A stretch of DNA of 6,806 nt, taken from the NCBI GenBank assembly GCA_022572335.1, contig JACZWD010000146.1, positions 1 through 6,806 on the forward strand, in the 5' to 3' direction. The translations under genes and the position numbers were made by a program. The DNA is from Pseudomonadota bacterium (GTDB taxonomy: Bacteria; Pseudomonadota; Alphaproteobacteria; Rhodospirillales; 2-02-FULL-58-16). The notes below the pieces were generated by a model. It was not told where the DNA came from. It was given only the letters and a program-made list of their open reading frames with translations, and made no database searches. This document shows, piece after piece, positions 1 to 5,894 of the stretch (the stretch's first letter is position 1; each line of letters begins with the position of its first letter).

Positions 1-1
1 A

Positions 2-382
2 ATAAGGGTGGTGGATAACGACATCATTTCAATGCCCGAGGGGGGCTTGGTTTATTATTTAATTGGTTTGATGCACGGTCATTTTGACGTTCAAGATTTG
101 AACGAAGATGTTGTTACGGAAGATGGAGGAAAAGGCGGAAATATAAACACTGGTATTGGTGTTGTAATTCCTGCTCAGAAAATTTCAGAAACGATTATGC
201 AGCCTGAATTAGCCGCTAAACGACAGGCAATAATAGACGAACTTAAAAGTAAGGGGGCAACGGCCGATCTTGTAGCCGTCGAAGATCAGGAACCTCCCAC
301 CAAGGCCGAAAACCCACAGCATCGAGAGGATTTCAACCGTCTTCTAGACGCGGCAGTGCCAGGGAATAAATCAGATCGCTAA
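2..382 (+). CDS. C-terminal part of a trypsin/HtrA-like peptidase homologue (5' end outside window)
   Basis: The frame is open to the left edge, so the gene probably begins upstream; GTG codons at 8 and 11 are possible but unconvincing starts. The visible 126 or so residues start with a short beta-strand-rich piece (GLVYYLIGLMHGHFDV), then a GIGVVIPAQKI stretch that resembles the last strand and helix of HtrA/DegP-type protease domains, where a GIGFAIP-like motif precedes the end of the catalytic barrel. A hydrophilic tail follows with NPQHREDFNRLL near the end. The catalytic His, Asp and Ser are not visible, so protease activity cannot be judged. It converges on the transposase and the two coding regions overlap by 50 bases (333-382), with recognisable sequence in both, which suggests they travel together in one element. 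Composition matches the transposase, not the host genes. The peptidase assignment is from memory of the family and is moderate at best. Confidence 0.5.
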   Translation: MRVVDNDIISMPEGGLVYYLIGLMHGHFDVQDLNEDVVTEDGGKGGNINTGIGVVIPAQKISETIMQPELAAKRQAIIDELKSKGATADLVAVEDQEPPTKAENPQHREDFNRLLDAAVPGNKSDR

Positions 383-1220
383 ACATATCCTCCGGCGTTT
401 TCCTCATATTGTAGCGGTAGCTAAATTCCGACACGTATTTCCAAAGGTGTTTGCTGGAAACGTGGACATGGGTTCCACGGATACCGCGTTTTAGCTGGCT
501 CCAATATCCTTCCAGGCTGTTCACGTGGTGGATGCCCTTAACGTATTGCTTGGCCCTGTGTTGCACCTTGCCGTGGATGTAGCCCCACTTGGCTAGGCTG
601 TAGTAAGCGCCCCATTCATCGGATGAAACAACCGAACCGCGCTGGACGTTTTTCATAATAATGGGCGCGAGGATTTTGCCGCTGGCGTTGGGCACGGGAC
701 CGGCCCGGACTGAACCGTCGCGCTCCAACATACCGAACACGATTGTTTTGCCTTTGGCTCCGCGACCGGTGAAGCCTTTGATCTTGGGCTTCTTGCCGCC
801 AATATAGGTTTCGTCAATCTCGACATGGCCGGATAGCGGGCCGTCGTCGTCGGCGTGTGCCATCAGCTTTCGCAATTCGTGAGCCATGCGCCACGCGGTT
901 TTGTATGTCACGCCCAACTGGCGCTGCAATTCCTTCGCTGCTACGCCATGGCGTGACGAAGTGAACAGGTACATGGCAAAGAACCATGATGTGAGAGGCG
1001 TTCGGGATTTCTCGAACGGCGTGCCGACACACGGATAAACGTGGTGGCCACAATGCTGGCAGGCGTAGGCGCGGCGCTTGGCAATCCGGTGAAACTTGGA
1101 GTCTACGCCGCAGCCGGGACAGCTAAATTCCTTCCCGCCGTAGCGCATATCCATAACCTTATCCAAACAGGCGTCGTCGTCTGGATACTCGGTTTGAAAC
1201 TGTTTGAAGGTGTATTTCAT
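333..1220 (-). CDS. IS1595-family (ISXO2-like) DDE transposase
   Basis: A complete 295-residue transposase that would catalyse cut or copy and insertion of its element. The N-terminus carries a zinc ribbon with Cys34, Cys37, Cys54 and Cys57 (CPGC and CQHC pairs), followed by a helix-turn-helix-like stretch (KELQRQLGVTYKTAWRMAHELR, about 96-117) that probably binds DNA. The RNase H-like catalytic core shows the first Asp in VEIDETYIGGKK (Asp136), the second in SDEWGAY (Asp201), and the third block NSLEGYWSQLKRG (234-246), where Asn234 or Glu237 and Lys244 fit the DDN/E-K signature of this family. The ending EFSYRYNMR is also typical. Length is normal and no frameshift or stop is seen, so it could be active. 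The ATG start lies 2 bases after the stop of the small upstream gene; the ribosome site is weak (GAAGAG, about 12 bases upstream), so translational coupling is likely. Confidence 0.93.
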   Translation of the reverse strand: MKYTFKQFQTEYPDDDACLDKVMDMRYGGKEFSCPGCGVDSKFHRIAKRRAYACQHCGHHVYPCVGTPFEKSRTPLTSWFFAMYLFTSSRHGVAAKELQRQLGVTYKTAWRMAHELRKLMAHADDDGPLSGHVEIDETYIGGKKPKIKGFTGRGAKGKTIVFGMLERDGSVRAGPVPNASGKILAPIIMKNVQRGSVVSSDEWGAYYSLAKWGYIHGKVQHRAKQYVKGIHHVNSLEGYWSQLKRGIRGTHVHVSSKHLWKYVSEFSYRYNMRKTPEDMFSDLIYSLALPRLEDG

Positions 1221-1222
1221 GG

Positions 1223-1417
1223 TTATTGCGTCTCTTCAAGCGAGTCGGCGGCTTTTGACAACTCAATTGATAGCGACTGTAGAATTTGCTTCGTCGCCAG
1301 AAAGAAGTGGTCCCCGCTATCGGTGGAAAGGCGAAGCGCTGCGATGGTTGGTGTCTCTTCAATTCGATAAACATTCGCAGAACGCAGCATTTCAGCGTTG
1401 TGAAGTTCGGTGGTCAT
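1223..1417 (-). CDS. Small 64-residue protein encoded upstream of the transposase, unknown function
   Basis: The open frame extends upstream to 1483, but the ATG at 1415-1417 is preferred because a purine-rich ribosome site (GGGGGAAGAGG) sits just before it, and because the promoter at 1455-1483 would place its transcription start near 1448, inside any longer version. The 64-residue product begins MTTELHNAEM, is soluble, has no cysteine and no membrane segment, and has a likely C-terminal helix (about residues 41-62, acidic and alanine/leucine-rich). I recognise no domain. It ends 2 bases before the transposase ATG, so the two genes form one transcription unit and probably are translated together. 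It could be an accessory or regulator of transposition, or a passenger; this is inference from position alone. Confidence 0.6.
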   Translation of the reverse strand: MTTELHNAEMLRSANVYRIEETPTIAALRLSTDSGDHFFLATKQILQSLSIELSKAADSLEETQ

Positions 1418-1454
1418 CCTCTTCCCCCTCCATCTGCCCCGTACTTGTTGTATA

Positions 1455-1483
1455 GACATAGCATTTTGGCTTACTTGTGTCAA
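1455..1483 (-). promoter_or_regulatory. Predicted sigma-70 promoter of the insertion element operon
   Basis: Reading the minus strand, a perfect -35 box TTGACA (1483-1478) is followed after exactly 17 bases by TATGTC (1460-1455), which matches TATAAT at its first three positions and is preceded by TGC, the extended -10 signature. Transcription would start near 1448, about 30 bases before the ATG of the small gene at 1417, and continue into the transposase. The -35 box lies very near the inferred right end of the element. The match is seen in the sequence; activity is inferred. Confidence 0.6.
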
Positions 1484-1506
1484 GGGGATAAACGCGAGCC
1501 GGCATT

Positions 1507-1523
1507 GGCGGCCCGGCGCCGCC
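1507..1523 (-). terminator. GC-rich hairpin just downstream of clpB, terminator lacking a U-tract
   Basis: On the minus strand, 7 bases after the clpB stop codon, a 6-base-pair stem of only G-C pairs (GGCGGC with GCCGCC) closes a 5-base loop. No run of T follows, so it is not a textbook intrinsic terminator. The insertion element begins within about 15 bases, so the original downstream part may have been displaced. It may serve only as a 3' end-stabilising structure. Confidence 0.3.
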
Positions 1524-1529
1524 CCAACC

Positions 1530-4121
1530 CTAAGCCGCCACGGCCTTGACCCCGTTGATCACCAGGCCGTCCTTGCCGGCCGACACCCTGGCCGTGCCGC
1601 CGTCTGCGATCTTGCCCTCCAGGATCAGCCCGGCCAGGGGGTTCTGCAGGGCGCGCTGGATGACCCTGCGGAGCGGCCGGGCGCCGTAGACGGAATCGTA
1701 GCCGGCGTCGGCGAGCCAGGCGCGGGCCGCGGCGTCCAGCTTCAATTGGATGTTGCGCCCGGCTAACAATCGCTCGAGGCGGCCGATCTGGATATCGACG
1801 ATCGTGTCCATGTGGGCGCGGGACAGCCGGTGGAAGAGGACGATCTCGTCCAGGCGGTTGAGGAACTCGGGCCTGAACGCGGCCCGCACCGCCGCCATCA
1901 CCTGGTCCCGGACCTCGGTCGAATCGTGGCCTTCGGCCTGGGCCGCCAGGACGTCGCCGCCCAGGTTCGAGGTCAGCACGACCAAGGTGTTGGTGAAGTC
2001 GACGGCGCGCCCGTGGCCGTCGGTGAGCCGGCCGTCGTCGAGCACCTGGAGGAGCACGTTGATGACGTCCGGGTGGGCCTTCTCCACCTCGTCGAAGAGG
2101 ACCACCTGGTAGGGCCGCCGGCGCACCGCCTCGGTCAGCGCGCCGCCTTCGTCATAGCCGACGTAGCCCGGCGGCGCGCCGATCAGCCGCGCGACGGCGT
2201 GTTTTTCCATGTATTCGGACATGTCGACGCGCTGGATGGCGCCCTCGTCGTCGAACAGGAACTCGGCCAGGGCCTTGGTGAGTTCGGTCTTGCCGACCCC
2301 GGTGGGGCCGAGGAAGAGGAACGAGCCGATGGGCCGGGCCGCGTCCTGCAGCCCGGCGCGGGCCCGGCGCACCGCGTCCGCGACGTGGGCCAGGGCTTCC
2401 TCCTGGCCGACCACGCGCCGGCGCAGGCTGTCTTCCATGTGGAGCAGCTTGTCGCGCTCGCCTTCCAGCATCTTCTCTACGGGCACGCCGGTCCAGCGCG
2501 CCACCACCGACGCGATGTGCTCCGGCGTCACCGCTTCCTCCAGCATGCGGTCGTCGCCGGCTTCCTCGGCGTCGCCCAGGGCGCGCTCGAGCCGGGGGAT
2601 GACGTCGTACTGGAGCTCGCCGGCCTTGTCGAAGCGGCCCTCGCGCATGGCCCTGTCCATGGCGATGCGCGCCGTGTCCAGCTCCTCCTTGACCTTGGTG
2701 GCGTCGGCGAGGGCCGCCTTTTCCGCCTGCCATTGCCGGGTCAGTACGCCGGAGCGCTCCTCCAGGCCGGCGACCTCGACCTGCAGTTTCCCGAGCCGTT
2801 CCTTCGACGCCTCGTCGTTCTCGTTTTTCAGGGCCTCGCGCTCGATCTTGAGCTGGATGATGCGGCGGTCCAGCTCGTCGATCTCTTCGGGCTTGGAATC
2901 GACCTCCATGCGCAGGCGGCTGGCCGCCTCGTCCATCAGGTCGATGGCCTTGTCGGGCAGGAAGCGCTCGGAGATATAGCGGTTGGAAAGGGTCGCCGCC
3001 GCGACCAGGGCGGCGTCGGTGATGCGCACGCCGTGGTGCATCTCGTATTTTTCCTTGATGCCGCGCAGGATCGACACCGTGTCCTCGACGCCGGGCTCGG
3101 CGATGTAGACCGGCTGGAAGCGCCGGGCCAGGGCGGCGTCCTTCTCCACGTGCTTGCGGTATTCATCGAGGGTCGTGGCGCCGACGCAGTGCAGCTCGCC
3201 GCGGGCCAGCGCCGGCTTGAGCAGGCTGGAGGCGTCCATGCTGCCCTCGGCGGCGCCGGCGCCGATCAACGTGTGCATCTCGTCGATGAACAGCACGATC
3301 TCGCCTTGGGCCGCGACGACCTCGCCGAGCACCGCCTTCAGGCGTTCTTCGAACTCGCCGCGGAACTTGGCCCCGGCGACCAGGGCGCCGAGGTCGAGGA
3401 CCATGAGTTTCTTGTCCTTCAGGCTTTCCGGCACGTCGCCCTTGACCATGCGCATGGCCAGCCCCTCGACGATGGCGGTCTTGCCGACGCCGGGCTCGCC
3501 GATGAGGACGGGGTTGTTCTTGGTGCGGCGCGACAGCACCTGGATGGTGCGGCGGATTTCCTCGTCCCGGCCGATGACCGGATCGATCTTGCCCTCGGCG
3601 GCCTCGGCGGTGAGGTCGCGGGCGTATTTTTTGAGCGCGTCGTAGGAATCCTCGGCGGTGGCGCTGGCCGCCGTGCGTCCCTTGCGCACGTCCTCGATGG
3701 CCCGGTTCAGGCCTTGCGCCGTGACCCCGGCATCGGCCAGCACCTTGGCCGCCGGCGTGCCCGCCGCCAGCACCAGGGCCAGCAGCAGCCGTTCCACGGT
3801 GACGAAGGAATCGCCGGCCTTGTCGGCGACCCGCTCGGCGTCTTCGAAAACGCGCTCGGTCTCGGTTGCCAGGTACACCTGGCCGGCGCCCGAACCCTCG
3901 ACGCGGGGCAGGCTGGCGAGCTTGGCCTCGCACGCCTTGAGGGCGCCGGCGGGATCGCCGCCGGCGGCGCGCACCAGGTTCGCCGCCAGCCCTTCGCGAT
4001 CCTCCAAAAGGACCTTGAGAACATGCAGCGGCGTCAACTGCTGGTGGCTGGCGCCGAGCGCCAGCGTCTCGGCGGACTGGATGAAGCCCCGGACGCGCTC
4101 GGTGTACTTGCCGGTATCCAT
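1530..4121 (-). CDS. clpB: ATP-dependent disaggregating chaperone ClpB
   Basis: A complete 863-residue Hsp100 protein of normal family length. ClpB hexamers thread aggregated proteins through a central pore, working with DnaK/DnaJ/GrpE in the cytoplasm. Domains in order are the N domain (about 1-145), the first AAA+ domain with Walker A GEPGVGKT (208-215), Walker B VLFIDE (276-281) and arginine fingers in LARRF (331-335), the coiled-coil middle domain (about 405-525) that separates ClpB from ClpA, and the second AAA+ domain with Walker A GPTGVGKT (605-612), Walker B VVLFDE (673-678), pore loop GYVG (652-655) and sensor-2 GAR (813-815). The first pore loop reads KFRG (252-255) where E. coli has KYRG; the aromatic is kept. 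There is no ClpP-docking IGF/L loop visible. The ATG at 4119-4121 matches the usual N-terminus; an AAGGGG ribosome site lies 10 bases upstream inside a small hairpin. A sigma-32-type promoter precedes it. All motifs are intact. Confidence 0.98.
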   Translation of the reverse strand: MDTGKYTERVRGFIQSAETLALGASHQQLTPLHVLKVLLEDREGLAANLVRAAGGDPAGALKACEAKLASLPRVEGSGAGQVYLATETERVFEDAERVADKAGDSFVTVERLLLALVLAAGTPAAKVLADAGVTAQGLNRAIEDVRKGRTAASATAEDSYDALKKYARDLTAEAAEGKIDPVIGRDEEIRRTIQVLSRRTKNNPVLIGEPGVGKTAIVEGLAMRMVKGDVPESLKDKKLMVLDLGALVAGAKFRGEFEERLKAVLGEVVAAQGEIVLFIDEMHTLIGAGAAEGSMDASSLLKPALARGELHCVGATTLDEYRKHVEKDAALARRFQPVYIAEPGVEDTVSILRGIKEKYEMHHGVRITDAALVAAATLSNRYISERFLPDKAIDLMDEAASRLRMEVDSKPEEIDELDRRIIQLKIEREALKNENDEASKERLGKLQVEVAGLEERSGVLTRQWQAEKAALADATKVKEELDTARIAMDRAMREGRFDKAGELQYDVIPRLERALGDAEEAGDDRMLEEAVTPEHIASVVARWTGVPVEKMLEGERDKLLHMEDSLRRRVVGQEEALAHVADAVRRARAGLQDAARPIGSFLFLGPTGVGKTELTKALAEFLFDDEGAIQRVDMSEYMEKHAVARLIGAPPGYVGYDEGGALTEAVRRRPYQVVLFDEVEKAHPDVINVLLQVLDDGRLTDGHGRAVDFTNTLVVLTSNLGGDVLAAQAEGHDSTEVRDQVMAAVRAAFRPEFLNRLDEIVLFHRLSRAHMDTIVDIQIGRLERLLAGRNIQLKLDAAARAWLADAGYDSVYGARPLRRVIQRALQNPLAGLILEGKIADGGTARVSAGKDGLVINGVKAVAA

Positions 4122-4130
4122 GTGTTTTCA

Positions 4131-4143
4131 GCCCCTTCGGGGC
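4131..4143 (-). promoter_or_regulatory. Hairpin in the clpB leader covering the ribosome binding site
   Basis: On the minus strand the leader contains GCCCC-GAA-GGGGC, a 5-base-pair G-C stem, ending 9 bases before the clpB ATG. The 3' arm includes the only ribosome-site candidate (AAGGGG), so the folded form would hide it. This could act as a simple translational brake or heat-sensitive switch on a heat-shock gene. It matches no named thermometer class that I can recognise, and a stem of only G-C pairs may be too stable to melt mildly. The structure is seen in the sequence; the role is inferred. Confidence 0.35.
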
Positions 4144-4204
4144 GCCCCGCGCGGCAAGGGCCAGGCCGCGGGAAACCCCCAAAAACCATAGGTTCCCTGG
4201 CCCT

Positions 4205-4234
4205 AATATGGGAAAAAAAGCGGGACCGCGCAAG
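4205..4234 (-). promoter_or_regulatory. Predicted RpoH (sigma-32) heat-shock promoter of clpB
   Basis: On the minus strand CTTG (4234-4231) is followed after 18 bases by CCCATATT (4212-4205). The E. coli sigma-32 consensus is CTTGAAA and CCCCATNT at nearly this distance, and alphaproteobacterial RpoH promoters keep mainly CTTG and a C-rich TAT-containing -10. The same bases can also be read as a weak sigma-70 promoter, TTGCGC, 17 bases, CATATT, so basal and heat-shock control may overlap. Transcription would begin near 4198, giving a leader of roughly 75 bases. Regulation of clpB by RpoH is established in proteobacteria; this exact site is a prediction. Confidence 0.55.
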
Positions 4235-4268
4235 GTGGCGGGCGGGGGGCCGCATGGCACCCAACCCA

Positions 4269-4297
4269 TTGACAGGCGTGACAAGCCCCGCGATTTT
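4269..4297 (+). promoter_or_regulatory. Predicted promoter of the MOSC-domain gene, possibly giving a leaderless mRNA
   Basis: A perfect TTGACA (4269-4274) is followed after 17 bases by GATTTT (4292-4297), a weak -10 with three matches to TATAAT. The usual start 6 to 7 bases further on would be at or next to the A of the ATG at 4304. No ribosome binding site is visible before that ATG, which agrees with leaderless translation. Confidence 0.5.
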
Positions 4298-4303
4298 GGG
4301 CCC

Positions 4304-5068
4304 ATGCCCATCACCATCGCCGACATCCGCCGCGTTCCGGTCAAGGGGTTGAGCACCGAGGTTCTCGACAGCGTGCATCTCAGCCCCGGCCAGGGCGTCG
4401 CCGGGGACCGCCGCTTCGTGCTCGCCGACACCCCGGTGCGGATCGACCGCGATTCGCCCCGGTGGGTGCCCAAGACGAACTTTCTCATGCTCATGCGCAA
4501 CGAACGGCTGGCCGCGCTGGACACCCGCTTCGACGCCGACACCGGCATGCTGACGGTTTCCCGGGACGGCAACGAGGTGGTCCGCGGCCGCATCACCGAG
4601 CCCGTGGGCCGCGCCGTGATCGAGGACTTCTTCGCCGCCTCCATGGGGGCCGAGGCGCGGGCCAGGCCGCGCCTCCTGGAGGCGCCGCCGGGGCACATGT
4701 TCTCCGATCACCCGGCCCCAGTGGTGTCGCTCGTCAACCTGGCCTCGGTGCGCGATCTGGAACGGGTCACGGGGGCCGCCGTCGACCCGGTGCGCTTCCG
4801 CGCCAACCTGTATTTCGAGGGCGCCGAGGCGTGGGCGGATTTCGCCTGGGTGGATACCGACATCGCCGTCGGCGCGGCGCGCCTGCGCGTCACCGAGCGC
4901 ATTCCCCGCTGCGCGGCGACCAACGTCGACCCGGCCTCCGGCACGCGCGACATGAACATCCCCAAGGCCCTGCAACGGGGCTTCGGGCACGTGGACCTGG
5001 GCTTGTATGCGAGGGTGACGGTGGGTGGTCCCGTCTCGGTGGGAGACGAGATCCGGGCGCCCGCCTGA
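4304..5068 (+). CDS. MOSC-domain protein, putative molybdenum-cofactor-binding (mARC-like)
   Basis: A 254-residue protein with an N-terminal beta-barrel MOSC_N-type region (IADIRRVPVKGLS at 5-17, GVAGDRRFVL at 31-40) and a C-terminal MOSC domain (about 140-252; DPVRFRANLYFEG, PRCAATNVDPASG, GDEI). Cys203 in the PRC motif matches the cysteine that ligates molybdenum in mARC and related MOSC proteins. By family it is expected to carry molybdenum cofactor, either as a small reductase of N-oxygenated compounds or as a sulfur or cofactor carrier; the substrate cannot be read from sequence. No signal peptide or electron-transfer domain is present, so a partner reductase would be needed. The ATG at 4304 was preferred to one at 4208 because family similarity begins there, the longer version would add a low-complexity segment that overlaps the predicted promoters, and the promoter ends right before it. 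It is divergent from clpB and converges on the DUF4167 gene 5 bases away. Confidence 0.85.
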   Translation: MPITIADIRRVPVKGLSTEVLDSVHLSPGQGVAGDRRFVLADTPVRIDRDSPRWVPKTNFLMLMRNERLAALDTRFDADTGMLTVSRDGNEVVRGRITEPVGRAVIEDFFAASMGAEARARPRLLEAPPGHMFSDHPAPVVSLVNLASVRDLERVTGAAVDPVRFRANLYFEGAEAWADFAWVDTDIAVGAARLRVTERIPRCAATNVDPASGTRDMNIPKALQRGFGHVDLGLYARVTVGGPVSVGDEIRAPA

Positions 5069-5073
5069 GGGCT

Positions 5074-5730
5074 CTAAGGAGAAGCGGGCTCGGTGGGCTT
5101 GGTGGGCTCGGCGGACTTGGCGGGCTCGGCGGACTTGGCGGGCTCGGCGGCCTCGGCGGGCTTGGTGGGCTCGGCGGCCTCGGCGGCCTCGGCGGGCTTG
5201 GTGGGCTTGGTGGGCTCGGCGGACTTGGTGGGCTTGGTGGGTTTGGTGGACTCGGCGGGCTCGGTGGCCTCGGTGGATTCCGCGGGCTTGGTGGACTCGG
5301 CAGGTTCGGCGGATTTGGGTGGCTCGGTGGGTTCGGCGGGCTTGACCGGCGCGGCCGGCGCGGCCGGCGCGGCCTGGTCCGGCTCGGCGGTCGGCGCCGT
5401 GCCGGCGGGCTTCACCGTCGCGAAATCGGGCTGCGGGGCCGGCGGCACCCGGTGGGGGCGCCGGTCGTTATGGCCGCCGCCTCCGTGATCCGCCCGGTAC
5501 ATGCGGTGATAATGCTCGGCGAACTGGAAGTATCCCTCGGCCGCGATCCGGTCGCCGGAGGAAAACGCGTCGCGTGCCAGGGCCAGGTATTTCTCCTGCA
5601 CCTGCTGGGCCGTGCCGCGGACCTTTACTTCCGGTCCGTTGCTCTCGATGGACTGGCCGCCTCTCGGCGACGGATGGCGCTTGCCGTTACCCCGGGAACG
5701 CGCCCGTCTGGGATTGGAACCGTGTTTCAT
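5074..5730 (-). CDS. DUF4167-domain protein with a repetitive Pro/Ala/Thr-Glu/Lys tail
   Basis: A 218-residue protein of a family conserved in Alphaproteobacteria and of unknown function. The N-terminus is Arg/Lys/Gly-rich (1-27), probably RNA- or DNA-binding. The conserved core follows (about 28-80: SNGPEVKVRGTAQQVQEKYL, then ARDAFSSGDRIAAEGYFQFAEHYHR), a helical hairpin that looks like a TPR-type pair. The tail (131-217) consists of 29 three-residue units, 28 ending in Glu or Lys. No membrane segment or signal is seen. The ATG at 5730 was chosen over an in-frame GTG at 5754 because family members begin with a short MK/MR-basic segment like this; the ribosome site is weak. It sits between prmC and clpB on the same strand, an arrangement seen in other Alphaproteobacteria, though 164 bases separate it from the prmC stop, so it may have its own promoter. 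Confidence 0.88.
   Translation of the reverse strand: MKHGSNPRRARSRGNGKRHPSPRGGQSIESNGPEVKVRGTAQQVQEKYLALARDAFSSGDRIAAEGYFQFAEHYHRMYRADHGGGGHNDRRPHRVPPAPQPDFATVKPAGTAPTAEPDQAAPAAPAAPVKPAEPTEPPKSAEPAESTKPAESTEATEPAESTKPTKPTKSAEPTKPTKPAEAAEAAEPTKPAEAAEPAKSAEPAKSAEPTKPTEPASP
5080..5340 (-). repeat. 9-base-periodic repeat encoding 29 tripeptide units in the DUF4167 tail
   Basis: On the plus strand this region is built of GGC/GGT-CTC/CTT-GG-type 9-base units without interruption. In the coding frame of the minus strand each unit encodes [P/S/A]-[A/T/P]-[E/K]; I count 17 units ending in Glu, 11 in Lys and a final PAS. Variation is mostly at third bases and between Glu and Lys, showing an old repeat that has diverged under constraint for this residue pattern. 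It is likely prone to length change by slippage. Confidence 0.85.
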
Positions 5731-5813
5731 GGCACCCGTAATGGTTCGCTGCACAGCGCTCCCCTTAGCTTACGCATGGCCCATACAGCCAGCGCGGCCC
5801 GCACGACCAAAAT

Positions 5814-5828
5814 CCGAACCAGGTTCGG
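5814..5828. promoter_or_regulatory. 15-base palindrome upstream of the DUF4167 gene, candidate operator
   Basis: CCGAACCAGGTTCGG has two perfect 7-base arms around a single central base. It lies 84 bases before the DUF4167 start codon and 66 bases beyond the prmC stop, in the only non-coding stretch between these genes. The shape fits a dimeric regulator site, but I recognise no specific family and it could be chance in GC-rich DNA. I found no convincing -35/-10 pair nearby. Confidence 0.3.
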
Positions 5829-5894
5829 CGTCAGCGTGGAAGGAGCGGGTGATGAACGGCGCCCGAAGGCGTGGAACCCCAATGGCCCCTATGT

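Larger units (their letters stand above)
1..1492 (-). mobile_element. IS1595-family (ISXO2-like) insertion element, left end outside window
   Basis: This stretch is clearly more A/T-rich than the rest of the window and carries an ISXO2-like transposase with a small upstream gene and their own promoter. The right boundary is set at about 1492, where composition jumps to the GC-rich host sequence just past the clpB stop codon. The left terminal inverted repeat is not in the window: nothing before position 333 is the inverted counterpart of the right-end sequence around 1478-1490. Because the transposase stop lies inside the open reading frame at 2-382, the element must reach beyond that frame, which makes that frame a likely passenger gene. 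Exact ends and target-site duplication cannot be defined here. The family assignment is firm; the boundaries are inferred. Confidence 0.7.

Noticed and set aside
240..262. AAGGGGGCAA near 250 as a partner of CAAGGGGATAA at the right end of the element
   Set aside because: It is in the same orientation, not inverted, is short, and lies inside a coding frame, so it is not the left inverted repeat.
1041..1549. Several small plus-strand frames across the transposase start and the small gene
   Set aside because: They are antisense or out of frame to better supported genes and show no ribosome site or domain.
4131..4143. Plus-strand C-TTCG-G hairpin as a terminator
   Set aside because: No T-run follows and no plus-strand gene ends there; the minus-strand leader reading is more sensible.
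4208..4303. Longer MOSC start at the ATG at 4208
   Set aside because: The extra 32 residues have no family likeness and overlap the predicted clpB and MOSC promoters.
1812..4352. An 846-codon open frame on the plus strand opposite clpB
   Set aside because: It mirrors clpB codon for codon with low-complexity Gly/Ala/Asp/His-rich product and no recognisable domain; long antisense frames are expected opposite GC-rich genes.
3163..4698. A 511-codon minus-strand frame rich in Arg/Gly
   Set aside because: It spans the clpB start, the divergent promoters and part of the MOSC gene out of frame; the product is Arg-rich low complexity typical of a shadow frame.
5080..5340. Possible CRISPR or intergenic tandem array
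   Set aside because: Units are 9 bases, with no spacers, and lie in frame inside a coding region.
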